64,000 bases of DNA from UBA3305 sp002373555 (GCA_946612455.1 CAMOER010000005.1:41347-105346); one strand, 5' to 3'; shown: positions 41,075-50,119, counted from the first letter of the stretch. Numbers and translations are program-made. The notes: generated by a model not told the origin, from the sequence alone.

Positions 41075-41878
41075 TCAGAGAAATACATCATGAATCACTT
41101 TTTCAACGGTCTGAAGATCCAGCGGTCTGCTGGAAGATTCAAAAGTCATGATCAGATTGTCGCCGGGAATCAGTCCGTTCTCGATATAATACCTGATCTT
41201 GCGTGCTGCAGCAGAACGGTATTCCGGATTATCCATCATGCCGAAATGTTCCCAGATGATAATTCTGTACTGCTCCGGATGAAGAATGGTAAAGTCCGGA
41301 TAGCTGACAGAGGATCCAAGCATCAGTCTGCATTCATAGCGGAATGGAATTCCGTATTTCTTTAACTGGAAAGCGATGAATGCTTCCGATTTTGAACGGA
41401 CCATGGTGTCGTCTACCGAGGGAACCGTTAATGCATCCGGATAATTCGGATTGCTTTCAAATATCTCGTTCATCCATTGCTGTATCTTTTCATCCTGTTT
41501 TACAAGACGGGGATAGATCAGATCATAGATGGGTCTGCATCGGATGAGGCGTTCATATGCTTTGTCCGGTAAATTTCTATGTGCGGTCAGATAGAGATTC
41601 AGCGCATGCAGTTCATCCCGGCATTCCTGCCGTTCTCTGCGGAGAAGCGTTTTTTCAGCAAGTGCGTGGATCAGATCGGTGTCCTTGCGCGTCAGATAGA
41701 GCAGCGTCTTTCCGGTCTTCTGTGTTTTGTCACTGATCTCCCGGTAGTATTTGTACCGGGAACCGCTTTTACGGCATACCAGGCTGCCGGTTGGAAGAGC
41801 TGCAATTCTGTTGTCAAGCTCCAGGATCCGGGATTCAAATGTTTCTTTTTCGTGCAGGATCATTTCATAAAGCGTCAT
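41075..41878 (-). CDS. PD-(D/E)XK nuclease-like protein, unknown function
   Basis: The 267-residue protein has a charged helical N-terminal half (residues 1-110) and a C-terminal domain with the pattern of PD-(D/E)XK nucleases: RSKSEAFIAFQLKKYGIPF (Glu165), SYPDFTILHP (Asp195) and IIWEHFGMMDNPEY (Glu210, His211). Related folds include restriction enzymes and Holliday-junction or repair nucleases. The order E-D-ExH fits the metal site, though Lys is replaced by His. AGGAGG precedes the ATG. It is transcribed toward the 41-bp repeat array. The rest of the upstream gap (41879-42254) is very AT-rich and shows no gene. Confidence 0.65.
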   Translation of the reverse strand: MTLYEMILHEKETFESRILELDNRIAALPTGSLVCRKSGSRYKYYREISDKTQKTGKTLLYLTRKDTDLIHALAEKTLLRRERQECRDELHALNLYLTAHRNLPDKAYERLIRCRPIYDLIYPRLVKQDEKIQQWMNEIFESNPNYPDALTVPSVDDTMVRSKSEAFIAFQLKKYGIPFRYECRLMLGSSVSYPDFTILHPEQYRIIIWEHFGMMDNPEYRSAAARKIRYYIENGLIPGDNLIMTFESSSRPLDLQTVEKVIHDVFL

Positions 41879-42254
41879 AGAATTCCTCCTGAAAAGTGAT
41901 CAAAATAATGATAGAAAGTCTAGAATGAAATAACAATAAGTATTATAAACAGATAAAATAAACAAATAGCAAAAAATATCAGAATACAATAATGATAATA
42001 GACACATACAGGGTTGTCAAGAGAGGGGATTCTGCCACAGAAACCAGACGACGGACACGGTTTCCCTTACGCAGGAGAATATTGTAACAATTTTGATTTG
42101 TGATAAGATTAATCTGCAGGCGCGCATCCGACAGAGGACAAAACGGTTCTTTTCTGCCGAAGGAAAAGCGGATTGCATTCTCCCCGGTGAAAGACCAAAA
42201 GAAGAAAGCCGGGACGCGGAATGCGAATTTCCGCTGTTTTATACAGGAGTGAAA

Positions 42255-42659
42255 ATGATTTTTTTATGCGGCGCATTCTATGCGGTATTATGTGTCTTCA
42301 GTATTGTCACCGGACTGATCTACATGAGCGGGCGAAGAGAACTGAATCCGCTGGAACTGTCGGACCATTTTATGGAAAAACTGCAGGATCCGGAACGAAA
42401 AGCGGCCTTTGCAAAAAAGATGGGCGGCGTCACTTTTGTTGTGGGAATCGTGCAGGGAATCACGGCCTATGCAATGTTTAAGGCCGGCAGTCCGGTGCTG
42501 TACGGGATCGCCATGGGGTTTACGCTCTTCTCCATCGGTTCGGTTCTTGTGAAGCTCACGGGAAAGATCAATCTGTTCCCGCTGCTGAAGCTGACAGCCT
42601 ATGTAATCATTCTGATCGTACTGCTGCTCGGAAGTACGCGGGCAATGTTCTTCGGATAA
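42255..42659 (+). CDS. Small membrane protein of unknown function
   Basis: The 134-residue protein has four likely helices: one at the N-terminus (MIFLCGAFYAVLCVFSIVTG), two in the middle (GGVTFVVGIVQGITAYAMF, VLYGIAMGFTLFSIGSVLV) and one at the end (LLKLTAYVIILIVLLLGSTR). A charged segment, NPLELSDHFMEKLQDPERKA, lies between helices 1 and 2. ATG at 42255 follows AGGAG; an in-frame ATG at 42093 gives a charged extension without a ribosome site. Its last 73 bp are repeated twice downstream. No family is recognised. Confidence 0.7.
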   Translation: MIFLCGAFYAVLCVFSIVTGLIYMSGRRELNPLELSDHFMEKLQDPERKAAFAKKMGGVTFVVGIVQGITAYAMFKAGSPVLYGIAMGFTLFSIGSVLVKLTGKINLFPLLKLTAYVIILIVLLLGSTRAMFFG

Positions 42660-42806
42660 CAGAATAACAGCCTATGCGATCATTCTGATCGTATTGCTGC
42701 TCAGAAGTACGCGGGTAATGTTCTTCGGATAACAAAATAACAGCCTATGCGATCATTCTGATCATATTGCTGCTCGGAAGTACGCATGCCATGTTTTTCG
42801 GATGAC
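42594..42806 (+). repeat. 73-bp tandem triplication of the 3' end of the membrane protein gene
   Basis: ACAGCCTATG begins at 42594, 42667 and 42740, exactly 73 bp apart. Each copy has a version of ATCATTCTGATC, CTGCTGCTC and TTCTTCGGAT, ending in a stop. Copies 2 and 3 lack a start and are non-coding remnants with point changes. After copy 3, to 43000, no gene is seen. Confidence 0.85.
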
Positions 42807-43000
42807 AAAAAACGGGAAGAACACTGTTCCAAAAGGAGACAAGGGTTTCCCGGTGCTTCGCAGAATATTTCAGGCAAGTCCTGAATAACAGCTAGAAAAG
42901 AACGTGGTTCTTTAAACGGTGTGTTTGAAAATGTCCAGACAGGAATTTTGATGGCACAGAATACTAAAAATATGGAAACGAAACAGGAAGGAGACTGATC

Positions 43001-43573
43001 ATGCAGGTTTTTGAACATCCCGGAAAGGAAAATGCAGGCAAGGCCCTGGAGCTGGCGCTCCGGAAGGCCATCGAAATCGACACTCCGGCTGTGGTCCTGC
43101 CTTCCGGTACCGGCGAGACCGGCGTGCTGGCAGCAGAGCTGGCCCAGGAACTGGGCTATAAAGGACAGCTGGTCGTCGTGCGGACGGTATCCAAGGCAGC
43201 GCTTTCCGGCGGCAACAAGATGCCGGCGGCAATGAAAGAAATGCTGGAATCCAACGGGGTGAAGGTCGTGTCCTGCGCGCACGCGCTTAGTGCCGGCGAA
43301 CGGGGGATCAGCGGAAAATTCCACGGCGTCTATCCGCTGGAACTGATGGCCGCCACGCTCCGGACCTTCGGACAGGGAATGAAAGTCGCCTTCGAATGTG
43401 CGGTCATGGCGCTCGATACGGACGCGATCCCGTACGGTGTGCCGGTCGTGTCGCTCGGCGGAAGCTCCTATGGTGTGGATACGGCTGTAATCATGACCCC
43501 CGCGTATTCGGCGGATATTCTGGAGACGAAGATCCACGAAGTGCTCTGCAAGCCGGGTCTGTATCATGACTGA
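43001..43573 (+). CDS. Stand-alone pyruvate kinase C-terminal-like domain protein
   Basis: The 190-residue protein matches the alpha/beta domain found at the end of pyruvate kinases. Blocks are KAIEIDTPAVVLPSGTGETG, VVVRTVSKAALSGGNKMP and FGQGMKVAFECAVMALDTDA, ending with VSLGGSSYGVDTAVIMTP. Pyruvate kinase catalytic parts are absent, so it cannot be an active kinase. Such free-standing proteins are annotated in many Clostridia with no known role; the fold might sense a small phosphorylated ligand. GGAG stands before the ATG. It overlaps the methyltransferase gene by 8 bp. Confidence 0.8.
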   Translation: MQVFEHPGKENAGKALELALRKAIEIDTPAVVLPSGTGETGVLAAELAQELGYKGQLVVVRTVSKAALSGGNKMPAAMKEMLESNGVKVVSCAHALSAGERGISGKFHGVYPLELMAATLRTFGQGMKVAFECAVMALDTDAIPYGVPVVSLGGSSYGVDTAVIMTPAYSADILETKIHEVLCKPGLYHD

Positions 43574-44324
43574 TCAGACTGCGCTTTTTACCGGCAGGGC
43601 ATCGGCCTACGCCAAGGGCAGGCCTTCCTATCCGGACATGCTCATCGATCATCTGTATCAGAGGGAAGGCTTCTCCGAAGAATCGGTCATCGCCGATATC
43701 GGTTCCGGGACGGGGATATTCTCGAAACTTCTGCTGGAACGGGGAAGTACGGTCTTTGCCGTCGAGCCGAATGCGGATATGAGAACTGCGGCAGAACAGC
43801 GGTTCGCGGACTGCAGCCGGTTCGTGCAGTATGACGGCACGGCGTCCCATACCGGTCTGTCGGCGCAGTCGGCGGATTTCGTGACCGCCGCGCAGGCATT
43901 TCACTGGTTCGACACCCTGGAATTTAAGGCGGAGTGCCGGCGAATCCTGAAACCGGGCGGAAAGGTATTCCTGCTCTGGAATATCCGCGATGAAGAGGAT
44001 CCGGTCAACCGGAAATGTTTCGGTCTGTTCCGGGAATTCTGTCCGGCTTATAAAGGTTCCAATAACGGATTCCGGGAGGATGACGGGAGGTTGGATACGT
44101 TCTTCGATGGCGGATACGAAAAGCTGCGGTTCGACAACCCGCTCACCTACGGATCGGCGGAAATCTTCCTGAACCGCTGCCTGTCGAGCTCGTATGCACT
44201 CAGAAACACAGAGGAAGGGTATGCGGAATATCTGCATGCGCTTTCGGATCTGTACGCGGAATGCGCCGAAAACGGGATCCTGAAGGCGGCAAATTATACG
44301 GTTGTGTATAAGGGGTCTGTGTAA
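43566..44324 (+). CDS. Class I SAM-dependent methyltransferase
   Basis: The 252-residue protein has the SAM-binding motif I (VIADIGSGTGIFSKLLLERG), acidic motif II (VFAVEPNADMR), post-motif FVTAAQAFHWF and LKPGGKVFLLWNIRD. These match the UbiE/Methyltransf_11 group. The N-terminus LFTGRASAYAKGRPSYP is typical of this subgroup. It overlaps the pyruvate-kinase-like gene by 8 bp and directly abuts the LysR gene, so all three share a transcript. The substrate is unknown. Confidence 0.88.
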   Translation: MTDQTALFTGRASAYAKGRPSYPDMLIDHLYQREGFSEESVIADIGSGTGIFSKLLLERGSTVFAVEPNADMRTAAEQRFADCSRFVQYDGTASHTGLSAQSADFVTAAQAFHWFDTLEFKAECRRILKPGGKVFLLWNIRDEEDPVNRKCFGLFREFCPAYKGSNNGFREDDGRLDTFFDGGYEKLRFDNPLTYGSAEIFLNRCLSSSYALRNTEEGYAEYLHALSDLYAECAENGILKAANYTVVYKGSV

Positions 44325-45198
44325 ATGGAACATGAGAAATATATTGCCCTGCTGACCGTCCTGGACTGCAGTTCCATTTCCGGTGCGGCGAAAAAACTCG
44401 GCTATACCACTTCGGGCATCAGCCGGATGATCCAGTCGCTGGAAGACGAGAACGGATTTCACCTGGTGAACCGCGGAAGAGACGGAATTACAGTAACAAG
44501 GGAATGTGAAGAGATGCTGCCGGAGATCCGCGGCTTCGTAAAGAGCGGAGAAGTTCTGCGGCAGAGAGCGTCGGCAATCGCCGGCACGGAGACGGGAACC
44601 GTTCGGATCGGAACCGCCTACAGCGTATTTTATGAAGTGCTGTCATCGCTCACGAAAGAATTTTCAAGGGGAGCATCCGGGAATCCAGGTGGAATTTCTG
44701 ACAGGCTTCTCCTCGGATCTAGCGGAACGGATCCGCAGCAGCGAGATCGACATGGCGCTCATCAGCCGGCGGGGCGATCTTCCCTGGATGCATCTGCTTC
44801 ATGATCCGATGGTCGCTGCGGTGCCGGCGGATTTCCCGGCAGCAGACGGAGATACCGTTTCGCACCGGATTTTTGCGGAAGAACCGTATATCGAGATCTA
44901 TCCCGGCGAGGACAGTGACAACCGGAGATTTCTGAAGAAATACGGGATCACGCCCGATGTACGATTTACTACGACAGACAGCTTTGCCGGCTGCGCCATG
45001 GTCAATGCAGGTCTCGGCACGGCCCTGAACAACCGGCTGAACGTGCTGACCTGGACAGGAAGCAGCCGGATCCTGATGCTGGATCCGCCGGAATATGTGG
45101 ATATAGGGATCGCGTCTTCCGGCGCGCTATCGCCGGCCGCAAAGATCTATCTGGAATATCTGAAAGCGAACAGGGAACGCCTGCGCGATGCCGTCTGA
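44325..45198 (+). pseudogene. LysR-type transcriptional regulator, interrupted by a one-base frameshift
   Basis: The first frame (44325-44804) gives the LysR HTH (LDCSSISGAAKKLGYTTSGI) and the linker helix, then turns to nonsense after TKEF. The second frame continues the effector domain (GEHPGIQVEFLTGFSSDLAE, to DPPEYVDIGIASSGALSPAA) and ends at 45198. Removing one T from the TTTT run at 44661-44664 restores a protein of about 290 residues, the normal LysR length. It could be a true mutation, a sequencing error or, less likely, slippage. It abuts the methyltransferase gene (TAAATG). Confidence 0.82.
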
Positions 45199-46103
45199 CC
45201 GGCAGCCGGTCCGTTGTCTGTCAGAGGCACTGCACTGCTGCCGCAGGAAGTGTTTTTCCCGCTGTCATGACTGTGCAGGAAGAGGCCGGAAAGAATCGCC
45301 GCAGCACCGATCCATCCGCTGATCCCAAGCTGTTCGCCCAGGAACACCGAACTTGCGAGCGAAGTCGACAGCGGATTCAGCGCGCAGAATTCAGCGGCCC
45401 GGGAAGCGGACAGATACCGCTGGGCGAGCGGCTGGAAGGTAAAGCCGTAAACGGAGCAGAGGAGCGCCAGGCAGAGGATCATGGTCCATTCTGTCCGGCC
45501 GGCCGGGATCCGGAAGCTGGCAGTGCAGAGGGATACCAGCAGGAAGAAAGCGCCCATCGTTCCGTTCTGTACGATCCCGATCCGGACCGGATCGCCCAGA
45601 TGCGAACATTTTTCCGTGACAATGATGGCGGTGGCGTAGCCGAAAGCGGCGAGCAGGCAGAAAAAGATGCCGGGACCGGCGTGGAGTCCCCCTTTTACGG
45701 ATAACAGAACAACCCCGGCAAAGGTAAGCAGGATGCAGAGGAGCAGACGGAGGTCTGCTTTTTTCTTATACAGAAGGATCTCCAGAACGGGGACGATGAT
45801 GATCGCGGTATTTTCAATGAGTGAAGTGGTCGATGCATTCGTGAGCCGGAGGCCCAGCATCTCAAAGAACATCACAAAGCAGTAGCAGGCCCCGATCAGA
45901 AATCCGCCGCGCAATTCGGGGAGCGTGAGCTGCCGCATTTTCCGTGCAAACAGCACGAGCAGGATCAGAAAGGCCAGACTGAACCGGACGCCCAGAAGAT
46001 TTTCCGGCGTCATGCCCGTCAGTGCGACTTTCGAAAAAAGGAAGGAAACACTGCGTGCAATGATCACGCTGATGAGAAGAAGTTCTGCCTGTCTGGTCTT
46101 CAT
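45147..46103 (-). CDS. EamA/DMT family transporter
   Basis: The 318-residue protein has ten hydrophobic helices in two EamA repeats: FSKVALTGMTPENLLGVRFS in the first and LAQRYLSASRAAEFCALNPL, then ASSVFLGEQLGISGWIGAAA in the second. DMT proteins export amino acids or other metabolites. It is convergent with the LysR gene and overlaps its end by 52 bp. GGGAG precedes the ATG. The C-terminal 45 residues are polar and poorly conserved in appearance, probably because of the overlap. Confidence 0.85.
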   Translation of the reverse strand: MKTRQAELLLISVIIARSVSFLFSKVALTGMTPENLLGVRFSLAFLILLVLFARKMRQLTLPELRGGFLIGACYCFVMFFEMLGLRLTNASTTSLIENTAIIIVPVLEILLYKKKADLRLLLCILLTFAGVVLLSVKGGLHAGPGIFFCLLAAFGYATAIIVTEKCSHLGDPVRIGIVQNGTMGAFFLLVSLCTASFRIPAGRTEWTMILCLALLCSVYGFTFQPLAQRYLSASRAAEFCALNPLSTSLASSVFLGEQLGISGWIGAAAILSGLFLHSHDSGKNTSCGSSAVPLTDNGPAAGQTASRRRSLFAFRYSR

Positions 46104-46203
46104 GATGTCTCCCCGCTGCTGTGCAGTCCGGTCTGTCAGCGATTACAGGAACATTATACAGCAGTACTTCCGTTGCGTATATTGCAAATGCGTACACATA
46201 GAG

Positions 46204-46218
46204 TTGACATATTGTCAA
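46204..46218. promoter_or_regulatory. Perfect palindrome in the divergent promoter region
   Basis: TTGACA-TAT-TGTCAA is a perfect 6+3+6 dyad lying between the DMT gene and the two-component genes. TTGACA could also serve as a -35 box. It is a likely operator. Confidence 0.5.
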
Positions 46219-46273
46219 TTGATCGCCGCCGGTGCTGCGGGATGTCGGATCACCGAAAGCGGTCCCGCCATGG

Positions 46274-46301
46274 TTGTCAAAAGTCTTTTTTATGATAAGA
46301 T
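46274..46301 (+). promoter_or_regulatory. Putative promoter of the second two-component operon
   Basis: TTGTCA (46274-46279) is followed by a 16-base spacer and TAAGAT (46296-46301), with TGA before it as an extended -10. Confidence 0.5.
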
Positions 46302-46346
46302 GAAACAGGTGGGGGAAGATCGTTCGCTAGGGAAAGGCGGTGTGTT

Positions 46347-47039
46347 ATGAGCAGGATCCTGGTCGTGGATGATGAGGAGAAGATCCGCGCCGTAATCAGA
46401 GAGTACTGTGAATTCAACAAATATGAAGTGATGGAGGCAGCGGACGGTATGGAAGCCGTGGCGCTCTGCCGGCAGCATGACTTCGATGCGATCATTCTGG
46501 ATGTCATGCTTCCGAAGCTGGACGGATTTTCCGCCTGCCGACAGATCCGGGAGGAAAAGGATATTCCCGTGATCATGCTGTCCGCCAGAGGCGAGGAATA
46601 TGACAAGCTGTTCGGCTTCGAACTCGGGATCGACGACTATATCGTCAAGCCGTTTTCGCCCGTGGAATTGATGGCCCGTCTGAAGGTCGTCCTGCGGCGT
46701 CATGAAACGCACGAGCGTTCCGACAATCCGCAGAGTGACCGGTATGAATTTGACGGGCTGGTCATCGACATGGCGAGGCGCAGCGTGACGGTCGACGGAC
46801 ATGCGGTGACGCTGGCCCCGAAGGATATGGAGCTGCTGTTTTATCTTGTCAGGAACCGCAGACAGCTTCTGTCCCGGGAGAAGATCCTGAAGGATGTCTG
46901 GGGCTATGAGTTCTTCGGCAATGACAGAGTCGTGGATACCCATATCCGCACCATCCGCAGCTGCCTGGGAAAATACCGGGATTTCCTGACGACGCACAGG
47001 AACAGAGGCTACCGGTTCGAAGCGCCGGAAGAGGAGTGA
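46347..47039 (+). CDS. OmpR-family response regulator
   Basis: The 230-residue regulator has a receiver domain (ILVVDDEEKIR, phospho-acceptor Asp52 in IILDVMLPKLDGFSACRQIR, switch VIMLSARGEEYDKLFGFELG, Lys in IVKPFSPVELMARL) and a winged-helix DNA-binding domain (LAPKDMELLFYLVRNRRQLL, wing HRNRGYRFEAP). It is followed 1 bp later by its kinase. The promoter region has a palindrome. It could regulate itself and the divergent DMT gene. Confidence 0.93.
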   Translation: MSRILVVDDEEKIRAVIREYCEFNKYEVMEAADGMEAVALCRQHDFDAIILDVMLPKLDGFSACRQIREEKDIPVIMLSARGEEYDKLFGFELGIDDYIVKPFSPVELMARLKVVLRRHETHERSDNPQSDRYEFDGLVIDMARRSVTVDGHAVTLAPKDMELLFYLVRNRRQLLSREKILKDVWGYEFFGNDRVVDTHIRTIRSCLGKYRDFLTTHRNRGYRFEAPEEE

Positions 47040-47040
47040 C

Positions 47041-48459
47041 ATGAAGAAACTGCGAAACAGGATCTGGCTGGTCTTCGCCGTGTTCTCGGTCACGATCCTG
47101 GGGATCACCTGGGGCTTTCAGACACTGGCTTTCAACAGGCTCTACTACCGGCAGGAGCTTGCGAGGATCGAGACGCTGGGCAACGAGATCACGGAGGAAT
47201 GGAAGAATGTACGTTTCTCCCAGCCGGCCTCGATCCGGTTCTACAGGGACGAGCTGCCGGTCCGGATCTTTAACCAGGCCGGCGCGGAAACGCCGGAGCC
47301 GGCCGGCATTTCTTCCGATCCGGATCCGCTCGGCGCGGCCCAGTTCATCAGCAAGTACGAAGCCTCCGGCAATGCGGTCTATATCAATACCGTCGGGACG
47401 GAAGGGCCGGATACCGGCTTCATTATTTTCGGAAGAAAGATCCCGAATCTCAAGGCGCCGGACAACAGCCTGTATGTTTATATCGTCGATCCGCTCGGTC
47501 CGCTCAATTCCGTGCGGACGATCATGACGCAGCAGCTCGTGCTGCTTGGCTGCGTGACCGTGATCCTGGCGATCATCATCGCCTATTTCATGGCCTCCAC
47601 GATCGCGAAGCCCATCGTTGATCTGACCGAGCAGGCGGCGCTTCTCGCGCAGGGGGACTACTCCGTAAAGTTCGGCAGCAATGATGTCACGGAGATCCGG
47701 CAGCTGTCGGATACGTTAAATGATGCGACGCAGAAGCTCGCGCAGATCGACGAGACGAAGAATACGCTGCTCGCGAGCGTTTCCCATGACCTGCGCACGC
47801 CGCTGACCATGATCAAGGCGTATGCGGAAATGATCCGGGATCTGTCCGGGAACAATGAGGAAAGGCGCCGCGAACACATCGGGATCATCCTGCAGGAAGC
47901 CGACTGGATGTCGGATCTGATCACGGATATTCTGGAGTATTCACGGATCCGGTCCGGTACGATGAACTACGAAATGCGCGTACTGGATCTGGCGAGCCTG
48001 ACGGATGTGTGTACGGAAAGGTTCTCCGAATCCATGGTGCAGCACGATAAGGGCGTGACCATTGACTGGGATAATACCGGCTATTATCCCGTATGGGGCG
48101 ATCTTGTCCGCATTCAGCGTGTCATCAATAATCTGCTGGACAACGCGATCAAGTTCTCGGATCCCGGCGGGATGGTCCATATCCGGATCCGGAACGATGC
48201 GGCGCTGGGAACCGTGTGGGAGATCACGGATCACGGTCCCGGGATCGCACCGGAAAATATGGATGCCATCTGGGACCGGTATTTCACCAGGGATATCGGT
48301 GCTCCGAGGAAATCCGGAAGCACCGGCCTGGGGCTTCCGATCGTCCGCGGGATCCTGGAAGCGCACGGCGCGAAGTACGGCGTTTTCAGCACGCCGGGAG
48401 AGGGCGCGCGGTTCTGGTTCTCCATGAAGGCGGTGCAGGAGGATGGCGAACAGATATAA
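47041..48459 (+). CDS. Sensor histidine kinase
   Basis: The 472-residue kinase has helices at residues 8-30 and 163-185 around an extracytoplasmic domain of about 130 residues. A HAMP linker (about 186-238, TIAKPIVDLTEQAALLAQGD) leads to HisKA with His249 (ASVSHDLRTPLTMIKAYAEM). HATPase boxes are RVINNLLDNAIKFSDPGG, ITDHGPGIAPENMDAIWDRY and STGLGLPIVRGILEAHGAKY. GGAG precedes the ATG. The signal is not evident. Confidence 0.93.
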   Translation: MKKLRNRIWLVFAVFSVTILGITWGFQTLAFNRLYYRQELARIETLGNEITEEWKNVRFSQPASIRFYRDELPVRIFNQAGAETPEPAGISSDPDPLGAAQFISKYEASGNAVYINTVGTEGPDTGFIIFGRKIPNLKAPDNSLYVYIVDPLGPLNSVRTIMTQQLVLLGCVTVILAIIIAYFMASTIAKPIVDLTEQAALLAQGDYSVKFGSNDVTEIRQLSDTLNDATQKLAQIDETKNTLLASVSHDLRTPLTMIKAYAEMIRDLSGNNEERRREHIGIILQEADWMSDLITDILEYSRIRSGTMNYEMRVLDLASLTDVCTERFSESMVQHDKGVTIDWDNTGYYPVWGDLVRIQRVINNLLDNAIKFSDPGGMVHIRIRNDAALGTVWEITDHGPGIAPENMDAIWDRYFTRDIGAPRKSGSTGLGLPIVRGILEAHGAKYGVFSTPGEGARFWFSMKAVQEDGEQI

Positions 48460-48498
48460 GTCTGCGGAACAGCTACACAGACCAGACAAAAAACATTG

Positions 48499-48536
48499 GA
48501 CGGTGTTCATGATCATGAATGGACGCCGTCTTTTTT
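48499..48536 (+). terminator. Terminator of the second two-component operon
   Basis: GGACGGTGTTCAT and ATGAATGGACGCCGTC form an imperfect stem around GATC, followed by TTTTTT. The remaining 200 bp to the next gene are AT-rich and should hold its promoter. Confidence 0.75.
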
Positions 48537-48742
48537 ATTTACCGGTTAACGGAAGTTCATTTCTGCAATCATACCGAAGAAATATAATGAAATATGTAAA
48601 AATAAGAACATATGAGATATTTTGCACAAATATATGAAATCTGTTCTGATCATATTGAAAGAGCCGGCGGTTTTTGTTACGGTCATACCATGAAAGGCTG
48701 TCCGGACCTGTTTCCGGCACAATATGAAAGGAGGGTTTTCCC

Positions 48743-50119
48743 ATGAAGAAAACCAGAAGGCTTTTGGCACTTGTCCTTGCACTTGCAATGACAGCGATGA
48801 TGACCGCCTGCGGCGGCAGTTCGGCACCTGCAGAGACCGAAGCACCCGCAGAGACAGAAGCGGCTGCGCCTGAGACCGAAGCGCCTGCGGAAGAAGCGGA
48901 AGCGCCCGCGGAGACAGAAGCACCTGCTGAAGAGGCTGAGGCAGCGGAAGAAGTATCCGGCGACGCGATCCCGATCGGCGCTGTTCTCCCTCTGACCGGT
49001 TCGTCGACCGGTGAATTCTTAAAGGCAGCCATGGAAGTGGCGGAAGACATCGTCAACAATTCGCATGATCTTGACTGGGATCTCGCAAAGAACGAGGGTA
49101 TCCTGGGCGGACAGAAGATTAAGGTCACCTTCGCCGATCATCAGGCCAGTGCCGATATCGCAACGACCGAAGCCGCGAACCTGCTGGACCAGGGCGTTGT
49201 CGCCATCACCGGCGCTTACAACTCCGGCTGCTCGGCATCCGTCGCAACACAGGCGCTTGAGTATGGCGTTCCCATGGTCTGCGGTTCTTCCTCGTCCGCG
49301 TCCCTGACCGACGGCACCACCTACACATTCGGCCCCATCTTCAACCGAGTTGCCGCCAATGATGAGCAGGAATCCATCGAGTTCTTCGAATACCTGAAGC
49401 TCCTGAACGAGAAATATGATGCGGGCATCAAGAAAGTCTCAATCGCCTGGATCAACAACAGCTATGGTATCCATGCCGATGAAATGTTCCGGAAATATGC
49501 CGAGGAGAACGGCTTCGAAGTAGCAGCCAGCGTTTCCTATGAAGCAACGGCGACCTCCTTCGATACCGAAGCTGCGCAGATCAAGGATTCCGGCGCGGAC
49601 GCCGTATTCCAGGCTTCCTATATCGGCGATCTGACCCTGTTCGCACAGGCCTACAGCTCCCTGGAGTTCCATCCCAAGGCGATCGTCTGCTACTGCGGCG
49701 GCTTCCAGGATGCTTCCTTCGCGCAGGTCGCAATGGATCTCGGCGTGAACGCTTATGCCGGCGGCCAGGCCTGCACGGCACAGCTTTCGGACAAGCTCCC
49801 TGTATTCGCCTATGTCAATGAACTGTACAAGGCAAAGACCGGTCAGGATATCGACGGCCCCGCACTGGAGGAGTTCGCATCCGTCATCATCGCCGCGCAG
49901 GCGATCGACGCTGCCGGATCCACTGATCCCGAAGCCATCAATGCCGCGCTGAAGGCCGGTGAATTTGAAGCGCCTTACCTGATCACCCAGAAGGTGCATT
50001 TCGATGAGAACGGCCAGAACGATATCATGCCCGCTGTTGTAACCCAGCTGATCGACGGAAAATACGAAGTCGTATATCCGGTTGACGAATATACAACATC
50101 CGAGCCCGTTGTGGAGTGA
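48743..50119 (+). CDS. livJ: Branched-chain amino acid-type ABC transporter substrate-binding lipoprotein
   Basis: The 458-residue protein has a lipoprotein signal (residues 1-22, lipobox MTAC with Cys23). A low-complexity linker of about 45 residues, rich in Ala-Glu-Thr-Pro, is followed by a Peripla_BP_6 domain: IPIGAVLPLTGSSTGEFLKA, TTEAANLLDQGVVAITGAYN, VPMVCGSSSSASLTDGTTYT. The ligand pocket Ser/Thr positions are typical of LivJ-like proteins. Possible ligands include branched-chain amino acids, but related proteins bind amides or aromatic acids. AAAGGAGGG precedes the ATG. It heads the liv operon; a hairpin follows. Confidence 0.92.
   Translation: MKKTRRLLALVLALAMTAMMTACGGSSAPAETEAPAETEAAAPETEAPAEEAEAPAETEAPAEEAEAAEEVSGDAIPIGAVLPLTGSSTGEFLKAAMEVAEDIVNNSHDLDWDLAKNEGILGGQKIKVTFADHQASADIATTEAANLLDQGVVAITGAYNSGCSASVATQALEYGVPMVCGSSSSASLTDGTTYTFGPIFNRVAANDEQESIEFFEYLKLLNEKYDAGIKKVSIAWINNSYGIHADEMFRKYAEENGFEVAASVSYEATATSFDTEAAQIKDSGADAVFQASYIGDLTLFAQAYSSLEFHPKAIVCYCGGFQDASFAQVAMDLGVNAYAGGQACTAQLSDKLPVFAYVNELYKAKTGQDIDGPALEEFASVIIAAQAIDAAGSTDPEAINAALKAGEFEAPYLITQKVHFDENGQNDIMPAVVTQLIDGKYEVVYPVDEYTTSEPVVE

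Noticed and set aside
40322..41878. Defence system made of nuclease plus repeats
   Set aside because: Only adjacency supports it; no second effector or known defence gene is present, so it is kept as a low-weight idea.
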